Source of the DNA: Blastomyces gilchristii SLH14081
Lineage: Eukaryota; Ascomycota; Eurotiomycetes; Onygenales; Ajellomycetaceae
Direction of reading: 5' to 3'
Length of the DNA stretch: 64,000 nucleotides
Assembly (NCBI RefSeq): GCF_000003855.2
Contig: NW_003101663.1
Span: 1,097,121 to 1,161,120 of the forward strand
Of this stretch, positions 35,561 through 48,600 are shown in pieces; the first letter of the stretch is position 1, and the number at the start of each line of letters is the position of its first letter. Below the pieces are notes generated by a model. That model made no database searches and was not told the origin of the DNA. It was given only the letters and a program-made list of their open reading frames with translations. Both the position numbers and the translations under genes were made by a program.

Positions 35561-37208
35561 TTGACTGTGCATACTATATATAATCTTTTATATCATGATT
35601 TTAACATCTGCAGTTGAAGCAAGCTCAATGCTTATAATATCAAGATTTTCACTCAGAGAATCTCTTTTTCAGAGAATTTAATGCTTTAGTGATGATATTC
35701 AAATTTAGATTCATTATATTCAAATATATAACTTATATTATAAAAGTTTAATTATCTGTTCTCTGTTAAAACATACTCAATTACAGTATTTTTTAGCACA
35801 GTTGACTTACTTATTCCTGTATAATGAGAATATTATATGTTTTCTTCACTGTGTCTGACTGTGAGGTTAAGTATTTTCATTTCACTCTTAACTCAGATAT
35901 AAAACTATAAATGAAGATTTGTAAATAGAAAGATGTTAAAAGCTCTTCATTCAATACAAGATAGTATAAGCTGAAGTGTGTGAAGTATAATATAAGATCA
36001 CTCACTTATCTACAGTCAGTGAAGTATTCATAATACTTAGCTTATATATTCACTTTCTCAAAGTTGTGTAAGATTTATTTGAAAAACTCATTTTATATTT
36101 ATAAGAATGAATATTATTTCAGATCTGTGAGATTCATCTTTTCATCAGTTATTTACAATGACTTTACTTTTTCATATAGAAATACAACAGATCTTAAGAC
36201 TTGTTGAAATTTCATTGACTGTCTGTCTGTAAGTTCATGTTCAATCTGATAATATAATTATATCTGACTTAGCCAGCTGATTGCAGCATCATTTTTTCAG
36301 TTGCTATTAAAGCTTGATAGCTCTGACAAATCTTCTAACTTAATATATTTCATACTTGAATTCTTATTCTGTGCAGCAGTCTCTGATGATGTGTATACTT
36401 CTGAAGAGATTATGAACAATTATAATGAGATCTTCAGATTCAGTATAGTTATCTATCTGTATAAACATTCAATCTTCTGCTACAGATCTAAGACCTGGTT
36501 TTCTCTATTCTTATTAATGATGATAATTGTGTCAGTGAAGCTCTTTATTGTGAATGCTTAATCTGCAGTGAATGCTAATTATTATTTAGCTTCTGTCTCA
36601 GTCTGTCACTGTGTACACAAGACCTTGATTTCATTTAGAATTCTTGTATATATACAGAGCTTCAATTCTGATTTAACAGTCTCAGCTGCTTTTCTGACTG
36701 TTTTGAGTAAACTCTCTGAGAGGTTCTGCATACCTTCCAGTTCAGATAGCAGAGAAGAGTGTTTATATTGACTAGAGAAGATATTTATTTCAGTGATTTC
36801 TCATTGATCATATAATGTCTATTATTATATTACTATATTATTATATTGCTATATTGTTATATAATTTCTGTTATCATTATATAACTCTGATGATAGTCAT
36901 TTCTCTCTTTTTATTCTTCTTTTGAGTAGAGAGTGAACTTCTTTGAATCTGATTCATCACTCTTATTCTCTTTCTCACATCTCATCTGTTCACATCTCAT
37001 ATATGATATTTATCTGAATGTAAAGTTTTCTCTTAACAAGTGAAGCAGTATTAATTGAATGCTCTTTCACTTACTGCTCTTTATATACTATCTTTTGAGA
37101 CATTTTTAGAATCACACTGGCATGATAACTATAAATCACTTCATAGATAGAATTATCACACTCTGAAGAAGCCTGTGCTTCTCACCAGTTTTTAGACATG
37201 CTATCAGA
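35561..37208 (-). pseudogene. B1 gag and 5' leader
   Basis: The minus-strand gag region includes a zinc-knuckle stretch about 35590-35650 and KLRDLLKLSS-type gag sequence near 36330 by homology with B2. The plus-strand frames at 36301-36771 are mirror shadows of gag and leader. The last bases before the LTR, read on the minus strand (TCTGATAGCATG), are the likely primer-binding site. Confidence 0.7.
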
Positions 37209-37375
37209 TGTGATTCAAAGGTTGCTTGAGTCAGTGTATGATTACAGGCGTACACCGGCTTCTTATATACTGTACACTAAATTAATTGATAGCCGCTATA
37301 GCTTCTTTACATTTGTAGACAAGTTCAAAAACGGCCGCGTTATCATTCAGCAATTGTATGTTCTTCCGAATCACA
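37209..37375 (-). repeat. 5' LTR of gypsy B1
   Basis: A 167-bp LTR, plus-strand ends TGTGATTCAAAG and GAATCACA. TSD GTAG at 37376-37379. Confidence 0.92.
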
Positions 37376-37379
37376 GTAG

Positions 37380-39750
37380 AAAAGCTTCAGTGACTTGTTC
37401 AGTATTCATCTTATTACAAGAATTCAATATTATATTCTTACTCAATTGATTTATAATAATCAGAATGTTTCTACAATTCTTACTCTCAGAGAGATTAACA
37501 GTGAAGTCAATTATCATATCTTATCAGATTCTATCAGAGATATTAAGTGATTTCAGTAGATCTTTTCTACAGTTCTTTTACAAGATGATGAAAGAATAAC
37601 AGTTACAGTTTTGAATAAAACATCTGATACTGTTTAATATCTCAGATTAGTAGAACTCTTGAGAGATTATTTAATATAATTATTCACAATCTGAATAATC
37701 AGTTATATACAAATCATGTATCTCTTGCATTATCTGAGTGTGTAAGAGTTCAGAGTAAAGAACTCAACATTATTCACAGAACTGCAGAGTGTTATTGTCA
37801 TTAATTAAGCATTCTAAGATGTCAATTCTTTTATATAGTTCTGAGGAGAATTGAGATGCTTCTTGATATACTGTTTCAGTGAGCACTTGAGGAAGTTCAT
37901 CAGTTTGAGCTGTTATATGTCATAATTCATTCAGTGTAGGTTTGAGAGAAGTTAAGATATCAGTGTCAGTGTCAGTGTTGATGTCAGTGACAGTTCACAG
38001 AGAGAGTATTCTAATTAAAGAAACATGTATAGTGTCATAAGCTATTTCATCTTGATTAACTAATATCTTCAGATTCAAGAGCTGATGCTCTCAGTGTATT
38101 CATTGAGTATCTCTTACATTGAATGATATATCTTACTCTCATTGTAAGAGGGTATCTGTTATCAAGTTCTGGCTGTCAGAACAGTAGTGTATTGTAAAGT
38201 AAAACCAGCTTAAGAACTCAGATCATTATATCTATCATTTAATAAGTTTACAGATAGTTGTAAAGTACTTGAGATTCTTATGATCTGTGATTATCTCAAA
38301 TTTAAAGACACTTTGAAGTTCAGAGTCTCATTCTTCTAGACAGTATACAATTGTAAGAAGTTTCTTATCATAGATCTCATAGTTGCATTCAGCAGGACTC
38401 AGTTTCTTAGATATGAAGATGCATTATTATAAGACATCTTCATTATTATATTACAATATAGCTTCTTCTGTGACATAGTCAGAGAAATCAGCTTTAATAA
38501 CTGTCTTATATTCAGAATCAAATGTTATCAGTAAAGAGGTATTAATGAACATCTTCTTTATCTGTATAAATGCAGCTTCAGTGTCTACTGATTATTGAAA
38601 TACTGAGTCTTTCTTAGTGAGTTCTGTAAGTGATCTCATAATATCTGACAAGTTTTATATAAATTACTGATAGAAGTTAGTAAATCTGATGAAGCTTTAT
38701 ATATCTTTCACAGTGCACAGAGTCTCTCAGTCAAGAATAGCAGAGACCTTCTCAGAATTCATTTGAATTCTCTTACCAGCTTCTATGATAAAGCCTAGAT
38801 ATTTTGTACTTTTAATCTTAAAATCATACTTATCTATGTTTATCAGCAGTTCTGCTTTCTGTAGTTATTGTAATATCTTTTGCATGTGTTCTTGATATTC
38901 TGTCCTGAATTCATCAGTGAAGATGAGAATGTTATCAAGATATGTAGATGTGAATTCATTAAGAAAGTCTCAGAGTGCTCAGTTAATATACTTCTGAAAT
39001 GTACTGAGAGTGTTAACCAGTTCAAAGAGTGTGACTATCTATTCAAAGAGATCATATCATGTTTGAAATACTGTAAGTCACTTATCTTCTTCATTGATGT
39101 GAATCTTATGAAACACAGTAATGACATCTAACTTTGTAAATCATTGAGCTTGTTCAATATGAGCTAGAGTTTCATTGATAAGAGATAAAGAATAACAGTT
39201 CATCTTTGTTAATCTGTTCAGTTTTCAATAATTCACACAGAACCAGAGTTCTTTATCTGATTTCTTTGCAAAGAGAATAGAGGCTGTAGTGAAAGAGTTG
39301 TTAATATGTATAAATTCTTTATTTAACAGATTATTGAGTGTCTTTTGAAGAAGGAGAAGTTCATCTCAGAATATATTATATTAAGAGTCTTATAATGATT
39401 CAGAGTTCTTACTGTTCATCTTTTTCAACTTGATACTATGATTCACTTCTGAACCTTGTAAGAGAGATAGATTTGTAATATTATTATCTTGTCAGAAGAC
39501 ATCTAGATATTTATAATATTATTGAGAAAGTTTTATATAAGAATCTGTTATTATAACACAGGATAACTTTTCTAGAGTCTTTTTAATATCAGTCAGACTG
39601 ATGAAATAGATTGATATATAATTCTACTATTGATAATCTTATCAGCAGTTTTGATAATAACTTCTTTTTCAGAGTATTTCATAAGCATTGACAGAGATCT
39701 GTGTAAGATTCATAGTCTTATGAATATCATCTTCATAAATCCTATCATTG
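37380..39750 (-). pseudogene. Element C pol (RT, RNase H, integrase N-half)
   Basis: Minus strand, from right to left. RT has FTKLDVITVFHKIHINEEDK (39070-39130) and a polymerase box TYLDNILIFTDE near 38930, with YLDD changed to YLDN. RNase H has [30 protein letters not shown] and TDHKNLKYFTT (about 38280-38500). The start of integrase is cut by B1 at 37376. These are textbook Ty3/gypsy motifs in good order with RIP-type stops. A plus-strand frame at 38880-39131 is a shadow of RT. Confidence 0.88.
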
Positions 39751-41556
39751 TTAGAGAATATCAAGCTTCTGTTTTAAGTATTCAATAAGATGTCATATTC
39801 AGATAATCAGGCAAGTTCTAATATAAGATTATAATTGAGATTATCAACTTCATATGCATAGACATCTTCACATTAATATTCTTTCACATCTATGTTTAGT
39901 TTCATCATGTAATGAGTACAAACATCTTTTGAATCATCAAATTCTGTGAGAAGTCAGGGTTTTAATAAGAGACTATGCTGAAGATTATGATGTCTTATAA
40001 CTGAAGATTTTATCATTATATAGTGACATAGACTGCTGTCTATCATAGCTTTCATATTATATATGTTATCAATCACAGTAGATACAAGAATCACATTCAT
40101 TGTCATTTTCTCTTCAAATTGTTGTTATTCAATCTCTTCAAACTTCTGTTTATAAATTTGAATAGAAGCTAATCTTTTCTCTGTTTCATTAGAATATTCT
40201 TGTAGTTATCTTCTAAATCTTTCTTCACTGCAATGTAATTGATGTAGACAGATGCTGATTCATTTCTTGAGTGAGAAGATATATAAACTGATCAGCAGTT
40301 GAAAGCAATGTACTCTGATTAATTACAGTTAATACACACTTCTCATTGACATTGATCAGTGACTTCTTCAGAAGTGATCTCAGGAACTCAGAAGTCTGTT
40401 CAGATAGCAGAGACTCTTGCTTATATATAGATATTCAAGTCTACTCAATTCATGACATCTGGATCATTGTTATTCTTCAGTACAGATGTATAAGTAACTG
40501 AAGTATAACATCTTCTGTCACTGTTCTATATACTCTTAAGCTTGATAAGACAGTCATTTAATGTTCAGAGCTGTGTGTAGAAGCCTTTATAAGTTAAGTC
40601 TTTATTTACACTTATAAAAGTCTGTAAGAGTTTGAAAGTTAATGTCTTCTTGAGCATGCTAATCTTCATTCAATTCTCTCAAGATTGATCATCTGCATCT
40701 AAGATCTTGATATCAAAGTCAGAGATAAATATTATAAGAGAAATGTTTCTCTGTCAGACACTCTGTAATCAATCTAATACTTTCTGTTATATGACAGTGT
40801 CTCAGAACAGAATATCAACATATTTAATAATATTGTCAGATATTTGTAACACTGATTTACATACTTTCATTCATAAATGAAACTTCTGTTTCATACAATT
40901 CTTCAATTATTCATTGATATATCAATTTTAATTGATTAATAAACTGATGACATCTTCATCTACACTCAGTTTCACAAGCATTTTCATTCTTTATGATGAG
41001 TAGAGAGTGAGATCAGAAGTATTGAAATATATAAGAGTATTTAAGCATTCTTTTAACACTTTTGTATTTGATTCTGTAGATGTTGAAATCATATGAGTTA
41101 ATTATTGAATCTCTTTATATTAAAGTTGTTAAGTTGTATGCATGTCTGCTATCTATTATTGTTATAATTTCAACATTGCTCAGAGTCCCTGTGATATTAC
41201 TTCTATACTTACACTTAAGAGTTCTCTCATATTATCATTAGATATGATTATATTGTTTACTAAATGTGTGATATCTGTGAAATCTGAAGAAGTGTAATTG
41301 TATTCTTATATATCTGAGTATCAGAACTCTCAGGTCTTTCACTGCACATTCTCTTATAAGATTTTATTATAAGGTCAGAGTGACTGACTAGTAAGCTTGC
41401 TATCTGTGAACTTGATCATCTGCTTAACTGATTCATTTCTCATTTCATTACATGTTATGACATGTTTGAATATCTCTCAATGAAATAATCATTTCTAATG
41501 AGAAGATAATATATGAATAATTATTTCTAATAAGAAGACAATGAATATTTTTCTAG
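39751..41556 (-). pseudogene. Element C gag, full-length copy
   Basis: Minus strand. MLKKTLTFKLLQTF and SIQNSDRR lie at about 40500-40650. A zinc knuckle, VCINCN-SEYIAFNC, lies near 40300-40340, with the CCHC His replaced by Tyr (CAC to TAC) and one position now a stop. Only one unit of the 11-codon repeat is present, against two and three in the tandem units. The 5' leader runs to 41556. Confidence 0.8.
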
Positions 41557-41866
41557 TATAAGAGATCTACACTGAATAGATCAGTATGATATTAATAGAT
41601 CTTATATAATAAAGAGAAAAACATTAGAGAAGAAAAAGAAAGAGAAAGTGTGAGAATCAGTAATTAAAGTGAATATTTATACATGTATGTGATGATGTAT
41701 ACAGTGGAGCTTCAGAGTGGAAGAATCTATACACATTCATGATGGCCAAGAATCGGCGATTGAGAATGGCTGAGAATCGGAGTGTACGCATTTGAGAATG
41801 GAGCGGTTGGAATCTGTGAAGTGTAATGAAATAGTCTATATGATTGATCGGGCGCAGCCCGCCACA
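41557..41866 (-). repeat. 5' LTR of full-length chromovirus C
   Basis: A 310-bp LTR, plus-strand ends TATAAGAGATC and CCCGCCACA, with TSD ACACT (41867-41871). Its outer end is GC-rich and little mutated. Confidence 0.9.
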
Positions 41867-41871
41867 ACACT

Positions 41872-42934
41872 CATTGAAGAGTTTAGTAGAGATGCTTATA
41901 CTCTTTGTACTCAAGAAGAACAGTTGACTATATCTATACATAGACTACAGAGATCTTAATAAGATGATGATTAAGAATTACTATTTATTACTGTTAATTA
42001 ACAAGATAATTAATTAATTATCTGAAGTAAAGATATTCTCAAAGATTGATATATAATATATCTATTATAGAATCAGAGTTAACAAAGATAACATTTGAAA
42101 AACAGCTTTTTGTATCAAGTACAGTAATTTTGAATATCTTGTTTTATCTTTTAATCTTTACAATGCTTAAGTCATCTTTCAGATCTATATAAATGAGACA
42201 CTGTGAGGTCTTGTTCATATTTTCTATATAGTATACTTAAATGACATTCTAATCTTCTCAAAAATGAAGAAAGAATATAATACTCATGTTTGAGAAGTAT
42301 TGAGTTACTTAAGACAGTATTAACTCTATATAAACACTGAAAAATGCTTATTCTACATGCAGACGATTGATTTCTTAGATTATATTATTGAGATTAATGA
42401 CATTTCAATGAATAGAAGTCAGGTCTTTATTATTAAGAACTGATTAGCACTGCAGACATATCATAAGATGCAGATATTTCTAAAATTTGTGAATTTCTAC
42501 ATATAATTCATATATATATATTCACAGATTACTGTCTCTCTTACAGATCTGTTAAAGAAAAGTGTGAAAGACAAGAAAATGAAACTGTTTACTCTCATTC
42601 AAGATATTACACAGGTATTTATAGAATTGAAACAAGCTTTTACAGATATCACAATACTGAGTTACTTTAATCTCAACTTATTCAGTCAGTGTAAGACTGA
42701 TGTATTTGAGAATGAGATCTGTGAAATCTTTCCACAGTTGACATCAGAGGCCTTTCAATATTGAAAGAATTAGAGAATAATAATCTCTGAGAATACAGAT
42801 AATGAAATGCTTATAAGAGAAGGCTTTTTTATAAAGTCTATAAGATATTATAAATGAAGATCTGTGATCTTCTTCTTCAAGAAGTTATCACTTATACAGA
42901 GAAGATATAATATTTATAATCAAGAGATATTAGT
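41872..42934 (+). pseudogene. Element D reverse transcriptase and RNase H start
   Basis: Plus-strand continuation of D after the 20.9-kb C insertion. It has LNDILIFSKNEEEYNTHV (YLDD-type box near 42235), LYINTEKCLFYMQTIDFLDY, and the RT connection KLFTLIQDITQVFIELKQAF (42580-42640). Then comes TDVFENEICEI, corresponding to the first Asp of RNase H. It is cut at 42934/42939 by B3. The frame is interrupted by a few TGA/TAA codons only. Confidence 0.88.
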
Positions 42935-42938
42935 AATT

Positions 42939-43105
42939 TGTGATTCAAAGATTGCTTGAGCCAGCGTATAATTACAGGTGTACGCCGGCTTCTTATATAC
43001 TGTACACTAAATTAATTGGTGGCCGCTATGACCTCTTTACATTCATAAGCAAGTTTGAAGGTGGCTGTGTTATTATCTGACAGTTATATATTCTTTCAAA
43101 TCACA
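42939..43105 (-). repeat. 3' LTR of gypsy B3
   Basis: A 167-bp LTR, plus-strand ends TGTGATTCAAAG and AAATCACA. The preceding bases AATT (42935-42938) are a candidate 4-bp TSD that cannot be confirmed, because the right LTR is interrupted. Confidence 0.88.
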
Positions 43106-43642
43106 TCCTCTCTCATCAGATTCAGTCACACTTATATAATCATGATATCTGTTCTAGCTTCATGTGAATTAGTGCATCACTAGTATTTACAATTATGTGA
43201 CCTATTTCTGATTTAACTAGTATTCTGTATACACTCTTACAAAGAAACTTTCACTATATTATATTACTTATTCACTAACTTTTCTCATTCTTCAATCATT
43301 TTCTTTATTATTATCATCATTAAACATCATTATCTTATTCAAGATTTCTGTCTCTTCTTCTGTTTAACATCTGCTATTCATTTATCTATCACATTATATG
43401 TGTTTCTGATAATAATTGCTTATTCTCACAACAAGTGTTATTATAGTACTTATATCAGACAGTTTGTTAACAGTAAGTGTAATACATTGTGAAATGTGAT
43501 CAGAACTTGTTTTCTTCTAATAATTATCAGAATATATTATTATGAATGACACATCTTCTTTATGTTCTTATACATTCTCAACTGTTTTTCTTCTCAGTGA
43601 GCTTCTGATCATATTTTCTAGCATGATTTTATATAAACACAG

Positions 43643-45135
43643 ATGCTGATATTTGTTTTTATTCATGTAGAATCTTTATGTATTGACAGATCTGTATCTG
43701 TTAATAATAGTGAACATCTCAATGTTGAATTATTAATTGAAAACTTGAAGAATGTGATAATGAAGAAATTACTTATATCATATATAATCAGATCTTCTAC
43801 ATTCTTTTCTGCCTTCTCTGTTTCTTTCTCTGCTGTTCTCTCTTAATCTCTTATATCTGTCTCTGTATCTGATTCTTCTGCTTCTGCTATCTCTGTTCTT
43901 ATGATTTCTACTTCTGCTACTTCTATCTCTTCTGATTCTGCTGTCTCTGCTTTCATTATCAGCTCTTCTTATTTTAAGAAGATGTTGTATAGACTTAATA
44001 AATTATATTTCTCAGTGTATACACTCTCACTCTTCTTATCAACTTCTAGAACAATTTATTGTACAAAGACTGTATACAATACAACTATCTGAACCTCAGT
44101 CACAGATGCTGATTATTATGTTTATTTTAAATATTCATGATAAGATAATTATTTATTCATATCAGAGAATCACTCTCTCTCTCAATAGTATTAAGATTAT
44201 AAGTCTTTTTCTTTGTCATCTTTTCTTTCTGATACTGATTTTTCTGTTCTTAGAGAAAATCACTATGAGTTTTATTATGTATAAAGTTATAATATTCACA
44301 GATATCAAGAAACTTTTTATAACTATAAAGTTCAATATTACAGAGATATTCACTCTGATGAATTTCTTTAGAATGATAGATCTGTATCAGTCTATTCTCT
44401 AGTATCTATCATTTAACTTTGTAATACAGATAAAAGATATTCATGTTTTCAGAAACAGAAATATGAATGTTGTACTCTTTTACATCTACAGATGTGAGAC
44501 TCATATATCTTATCTGAGATATTGTTATGAGAATGAGCTGTTTATATACTGTGTTCTACTTTTTATATTTCTCTATATCTCTCTCTCTCTTTCTGAGAAG
44601 CCTTGTACATGTTGTAATTATATGTATAACTCTAAGGTCAGCAGATGTTCATTCAGTAACTGTTCTCATCTCTAATTTTACAGTTTTTATACACTAATAA
44701 TGATTCTTAATTGCTCTGATATCAGAGATCATTCTAATTGAAGATGATCACACTGCTGAGACTACTCTCTCTCATTCTCAAGCATCTCTTATTACTTTCT
44801 CTTCCTTCTCTGTGAGAAAGATTGTATACATACTGAGTTATAAGTATTCAGTCTCAGATGACTTCTGCTGTTATTCATTCAGTTCTGCATTTTCTTCTTC
44901 TCCTATTTCTTCTGTCTTTATCTTTTCTTTATTGATTTCTGATTCTGCAGATTCTGCACTCTCCTTCAATTTTTCTACATATATATATACACATTTCTAT
45001 ATTAGCATTTCAGTCAATCTTGCAATAAATGACATTAATGTCATACACAGAGTGATAGAGAAATCAGAAACATGTATGATATTATTACAAGAGCAGCTTG
45101 CAGCTCTTAAATCTCTTATAGATCTCAAGTTTTGA
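43643..45135 (+). pseudogene. Antisense ORF region of B3
   Basis: The most continuous version after B2. Frames at 43643-43846 and 43901-44092 share one frame (IENLKNVIMKKL, Ser/Thr-rich linker, YFKKMLYRLNKLYFSVYTL). At 44463-44675 are RCETHISYLRYCYENEL and CCNYMYNSKVSRCSF. At 44812-45135 is a Ser-rich stretch ending INDINVIHRVIEKSE...LLQEQLAALK, likely a coiled coil. The last block is shifted +1 relative to the Cys block, as in B1 and B2, so an intron or a two-ORF layout is possible. I do not recognise a family. Confidence 0.55.
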
Positions 45136-46183
45136 GATTTTCTTTATTGTTGACATTTTTCAGGTGATGTGGCGTTGGAAATAGATTAAACATGTAGTGT
45201 ATAAAAATGAATGAAATATATGATAACATTTGTCTTTTACAGCTGACTCTTACAGTTGATAATCAATTTATTATCTCTTGAGTCATTCTCTTTTCTTTTC
45301 TTACACTTTTTCTTTGTCTGCTAGTTACTACTCTTACATAATCTCTATATAATACAGTATTCAGTGACTAGGTTCAGTAGCTTTTATCTTTTGTGATTCT
45401 ATCTTATACATTATACTGTCTCTCTTCGCCTGCTCAGACTACTACAGTGAACAGCTTATTGAAACTAATCTTATTCAATCTCTGAGTGTTCTCAGAGATT
45501 GAGATGACTTGATCTCTCACATTCATAGATGTTTCAGATGATTAATTCTCTTTAATCTCTGCAATTGAACTGATGTAAACAGTTAAATTCAATTCTGAAT
45601 CTCTTTTTCTTCTGCAATCTGACTCATATACAAGTCTGTTACTTTAAGACTGCTCTTTACTGTATTATATCTACTGTCTGTAATGTGTTATCATATAATC
45701 AGCTACAGTCTCATCACTTATTAAAGTATGACATTCATCTGATTTCTTCATTACTTCTCATTGTTTTCTTATAATTATAAAAAGATCAGAATAAGTGAAA
45801 TTATCTGATTTGTAAGTATCTATGATTTCTCTTACTTTATGAGACTTTTTAATTATAAGTCTCTTCTTTTTCAATGCTGATAATAGTACTGTAGATAATT
45901 ATAATCTGCTCAGATCTTATATCTTTACTCTTATAAGATATGAATTATTTATTAAGTTATATAAGACTCATCTCTCTGATTCTTTCAATGTGTATGTTCT
46001 CAGAGAATGTGATTTGAGTATTTTATATAACTCAAATCATCTAGATTAAAACTTCTCAGAACTCTTATTATATATAAGAACTTATATTTTTATCTTAAGA
46101 CTTGATTTCTTAACTAGTGAGTCTCATATTCTTTTCAATTGAATTGCTCAGTTTAGAAGTAACTTATTAGCTTTTATATATAT
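45136..46183 (-). pseudogene. B3 integrase C-terminal region
   Basis: Minus-strand integrase end by colinearity with B2 (about 48590-49640). It is interrupted at 46192 by a MITE and resumes at 54930. No domain reads cleanly. Confidence 0.6.
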
Positions 46184-46191
46184 GTGACTGA

Positions 46192-46414
46192 TAGACTGAC
46201 CGTGTGACCATGTCTGAGATCAGAACCAGATTTTTTGATAGTTTCATTATCAATTCAACAGATTTCATTAAATGGTTTTAACATTAGATAGTAGTCTCAT
46301 ACTGTCTCAGTGAGACTTACTGTCTACTCTTATCACATTTTTCAAATGAGATCATGATTTTCACTTCTCAATTTAAATTATTTTTATTGCTTTAAATAAC
46401 TTTAAATCTCATTT
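46192..46414 (-). mobile_element. hAT-like MITE, copy 7, left part
   Basis: Outer part of a minus-oriented MITE starting TAGACTGACCG. It is broken after CTCATTT by the B2 insertion and continues at 54639-54921. The two parts sum to 506 bp after removing one copy of the ATTT duplication. The left 8-bp flank GTGACTGA (46184-46191) matches the right flank GTGACGGA at 7 of 8 positions. Confidence 0.92.
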
Positions 46415-46593
46415 TGTGATTCAAAGATTGCTTAAGCCAGCATATAATTACAGGTGTACACCGGCTTCTTATATATTGTAATATCATATGCTAAATTAAT
46501 TAGTGGCCGCTATGGCCCTCTTTACATTTATACACTAGTAGTTCAGAAGTGACTGTGTTATTATCTGACAGTTGTACATTCTTCTGAATTACA
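46415..46593 (-). repeat. 3' LTR of gypsy B2
   Basis: A 179-bp LTR, plus-strand ends TGTGATTCAAAG and GAATTACA. The TSD ATTT at 46411-46414 matches 54635-54638. It is 12 bp longer than the B1 and B3 LTRs. Confidence 0.92.
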
Positions 46594-46606
46594 TTCTTCT
46601 TCACCA
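46594..46606 (-). promoter_or_regulatory. Polypurine tract of B2
   Basis: On the minus strand GGTGAAGAAGAA directly precedes the 3' LTR, confirming the minus orientation of the element. Confidence 0.65.
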
Positions 46607-47129
46607 GATTTGATCACACTCATATGATCATGTCATACATTCTAGCTTTATATAGATTAGCTCATTACTAGTGTTTCATAATTATATAATCTATTTCTGA
46701 TTTAGCTAGTATTTCATGTACACTCTCACAAAGAAACTTTCACTATATTACATCACTTATTCACTATCTTTTCTCATTCTTCAATCATCATCTTCATCAT
46801 CATCATCATTGAATGCTATCATCTTATTCAAGATTTCTACTTCTTCTTCTGTTCAACTCTTTTCATCTGTTCATCTATCACATTATATGTGTTCCTGGTG
46901 ATGGCTCTCTGTTCTCATAACAAGTGTTCTCATAGTGCTCATATCAGGCAGTTTGTTAGCAGTAAGTATAACACATTGTGAAATATGATCAGAACTTGTT
47001 TATCTTCTAACAATTACTAGAACATACTATTATAAGTGACACATCTTCTCTATCTTCTTATACACTCTTAATCATTTCCTTCTCAGTGAGTTTCTGATCA
47101 TATTTTCTGACACAATTTTGCATAAACAC

Positions 47130-48600
47130 AGATGCTGATATGTTGTTTTTATTTGCATAGAATCTTCATGCATTGACAGATTCACATCTGCTGATAATAG
47201 TGAACCTGATATTGAATCATTGATTGAGAACTTGAAGAATGTGATAATGAAGGAATTGTCTGTGTCATGTGTGGCCAGGTCTTCTGTGTCTCTCCCTGCC
47301 CTCTCTGTTCCTTTCTCTGCTGCTTTCTCTCAATCTTCTACACCTGTCCCTGTGTCTGGTTCTCCCGCTCCCGCTACCTCTGTTCCCACGACCCTCACTC
47401 CTGCTACTCCTGCTCCCACCGCTGCCTTCATTACTAGCTCTTCTCATTTTAAGAAGATGTTGCATAGGCTCAGTGAATCACATTTCCCAGCATGTACACT
47501 CCCGCCCTTCTTGTCAATCCCTAGAACAATTTATTGTATGAAGACTGTGTATGACATGACTATCTAGAGCTTGATTGTAAACACTGATTATTACATTCAT
47601 TTTAAATATTCATAGTAAGATAATTGTTCATTCATTTCAGAGAATCACTCTCTCTCTTAACAGTATTAAGATTGTAAGTCTTTTTCTTTTTATCTTTTCT
47701 TTCTGATACTGATTTTTCTATTCTTAGAGAAAATCATTATGAGTTTTGTTATACATGAAGTCATGACATTCACAGATATCAAGAAACTTTTCATAATTAT
47801 TAAATTCAATATTATGAGTATATTCACTCTGATGAATATCTTCAGCATGATTAATCTGTATTGACCTATTCTCTGGTATTTGTTATCTGACTTCATGATG
47901 CAGATGAAGAATATCTGTGTTTTCAGAAATAAGAATACAGATGTCATACTCTTTTACATCTGCAGATGTGAGACTTATATGTCTTGTCTGAGATATCATT
48001 ATGAAAATGAGCTGTTTGCATACTGTGTTCTGCTTTCTGCATTTCTCTGTGTTTCTCTCTCTCTTTCTGAGAAGTCTTGTATGTGTTGTAATTGCATGTA
48101 CAATTCTAAGATCAGCAGGTGTTCATTCAGTAATTATTATCCCTGCTTTTTACAGTTTTGTATGCTAATAATAGTTCTTAGTTACTTCAGCATCAGAGAT
48201 CATTTTAATTGAAGATGATAATACTGCAGAGACTACTCTCTCTCACTCTCAAGCTTCTTCTATCATTTTCTCTTCCTTCTCTGCAGAGAAGGTTGTGCAC
48301 ACATCAGATTATAAGTGTTCAGCTCTGAGTAGCTCTCACTGTTATTCATTCAGTTCTATACCTTCTTCTTCTTCTGTTTCTTTCATCTTCATTCTCTCTG
48401 TTCTGACTTCTAGTTCTGTGAGTTCTGTACTCTTCTTCAATTTCTCTACACATACACATACACATTTCTATATTGGCATTCCAGCCAATCTTGTGATAAA
48501 TGACATTAATGTCATACACAGAGTGATAGAGGAATCAGAGATATACACAGTGTTGTTGTAAGAGTGACTTACAGCTCTTGAATTCCTTGCAGATCTTGAG
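47130..48600 (+). pseudogene. Antisense ORF region of B2, least mutated copy
   Basis: Plus-strand frames antisense to gag-pol. At 47220-47567 (115 aa) are IENLKNVIMKELSVSC, a Pro/Ser/Thr-rich linker and FKKMLHRLSESHFP. At 47880-48212, in the same frame, are FRNKNTDVILFYICRCETY and the Cys cluster CMCCNCMYNSKISRCSF. At 48295-48561, shifted +1, a Ser-rich part ends INDINVIHRVIEESE. The linker region is unusually GC-rich for this window. The order is conserved in B1 and B3. Possible roles (an extra retroelement ORF or a captured host gene) are speculative. Confidence 0.6.

Noticed and set aside
36301..36771. Plus-strand frames in B1 (and 53539-54182 in B2)
   Set aside because: They are opposite gag and leader. 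The minus strand shows gag KLRDLLKLSS and the zinc knuckle; the openness is a mirror effect.
47265..47465. Arg-rich minus-strand frame
   Set aside because: It is the reverse reading of the Ser/Pro/Thr linker in the antisense ORF; Arg/Gly/Ser runs arise from the complementary codons.
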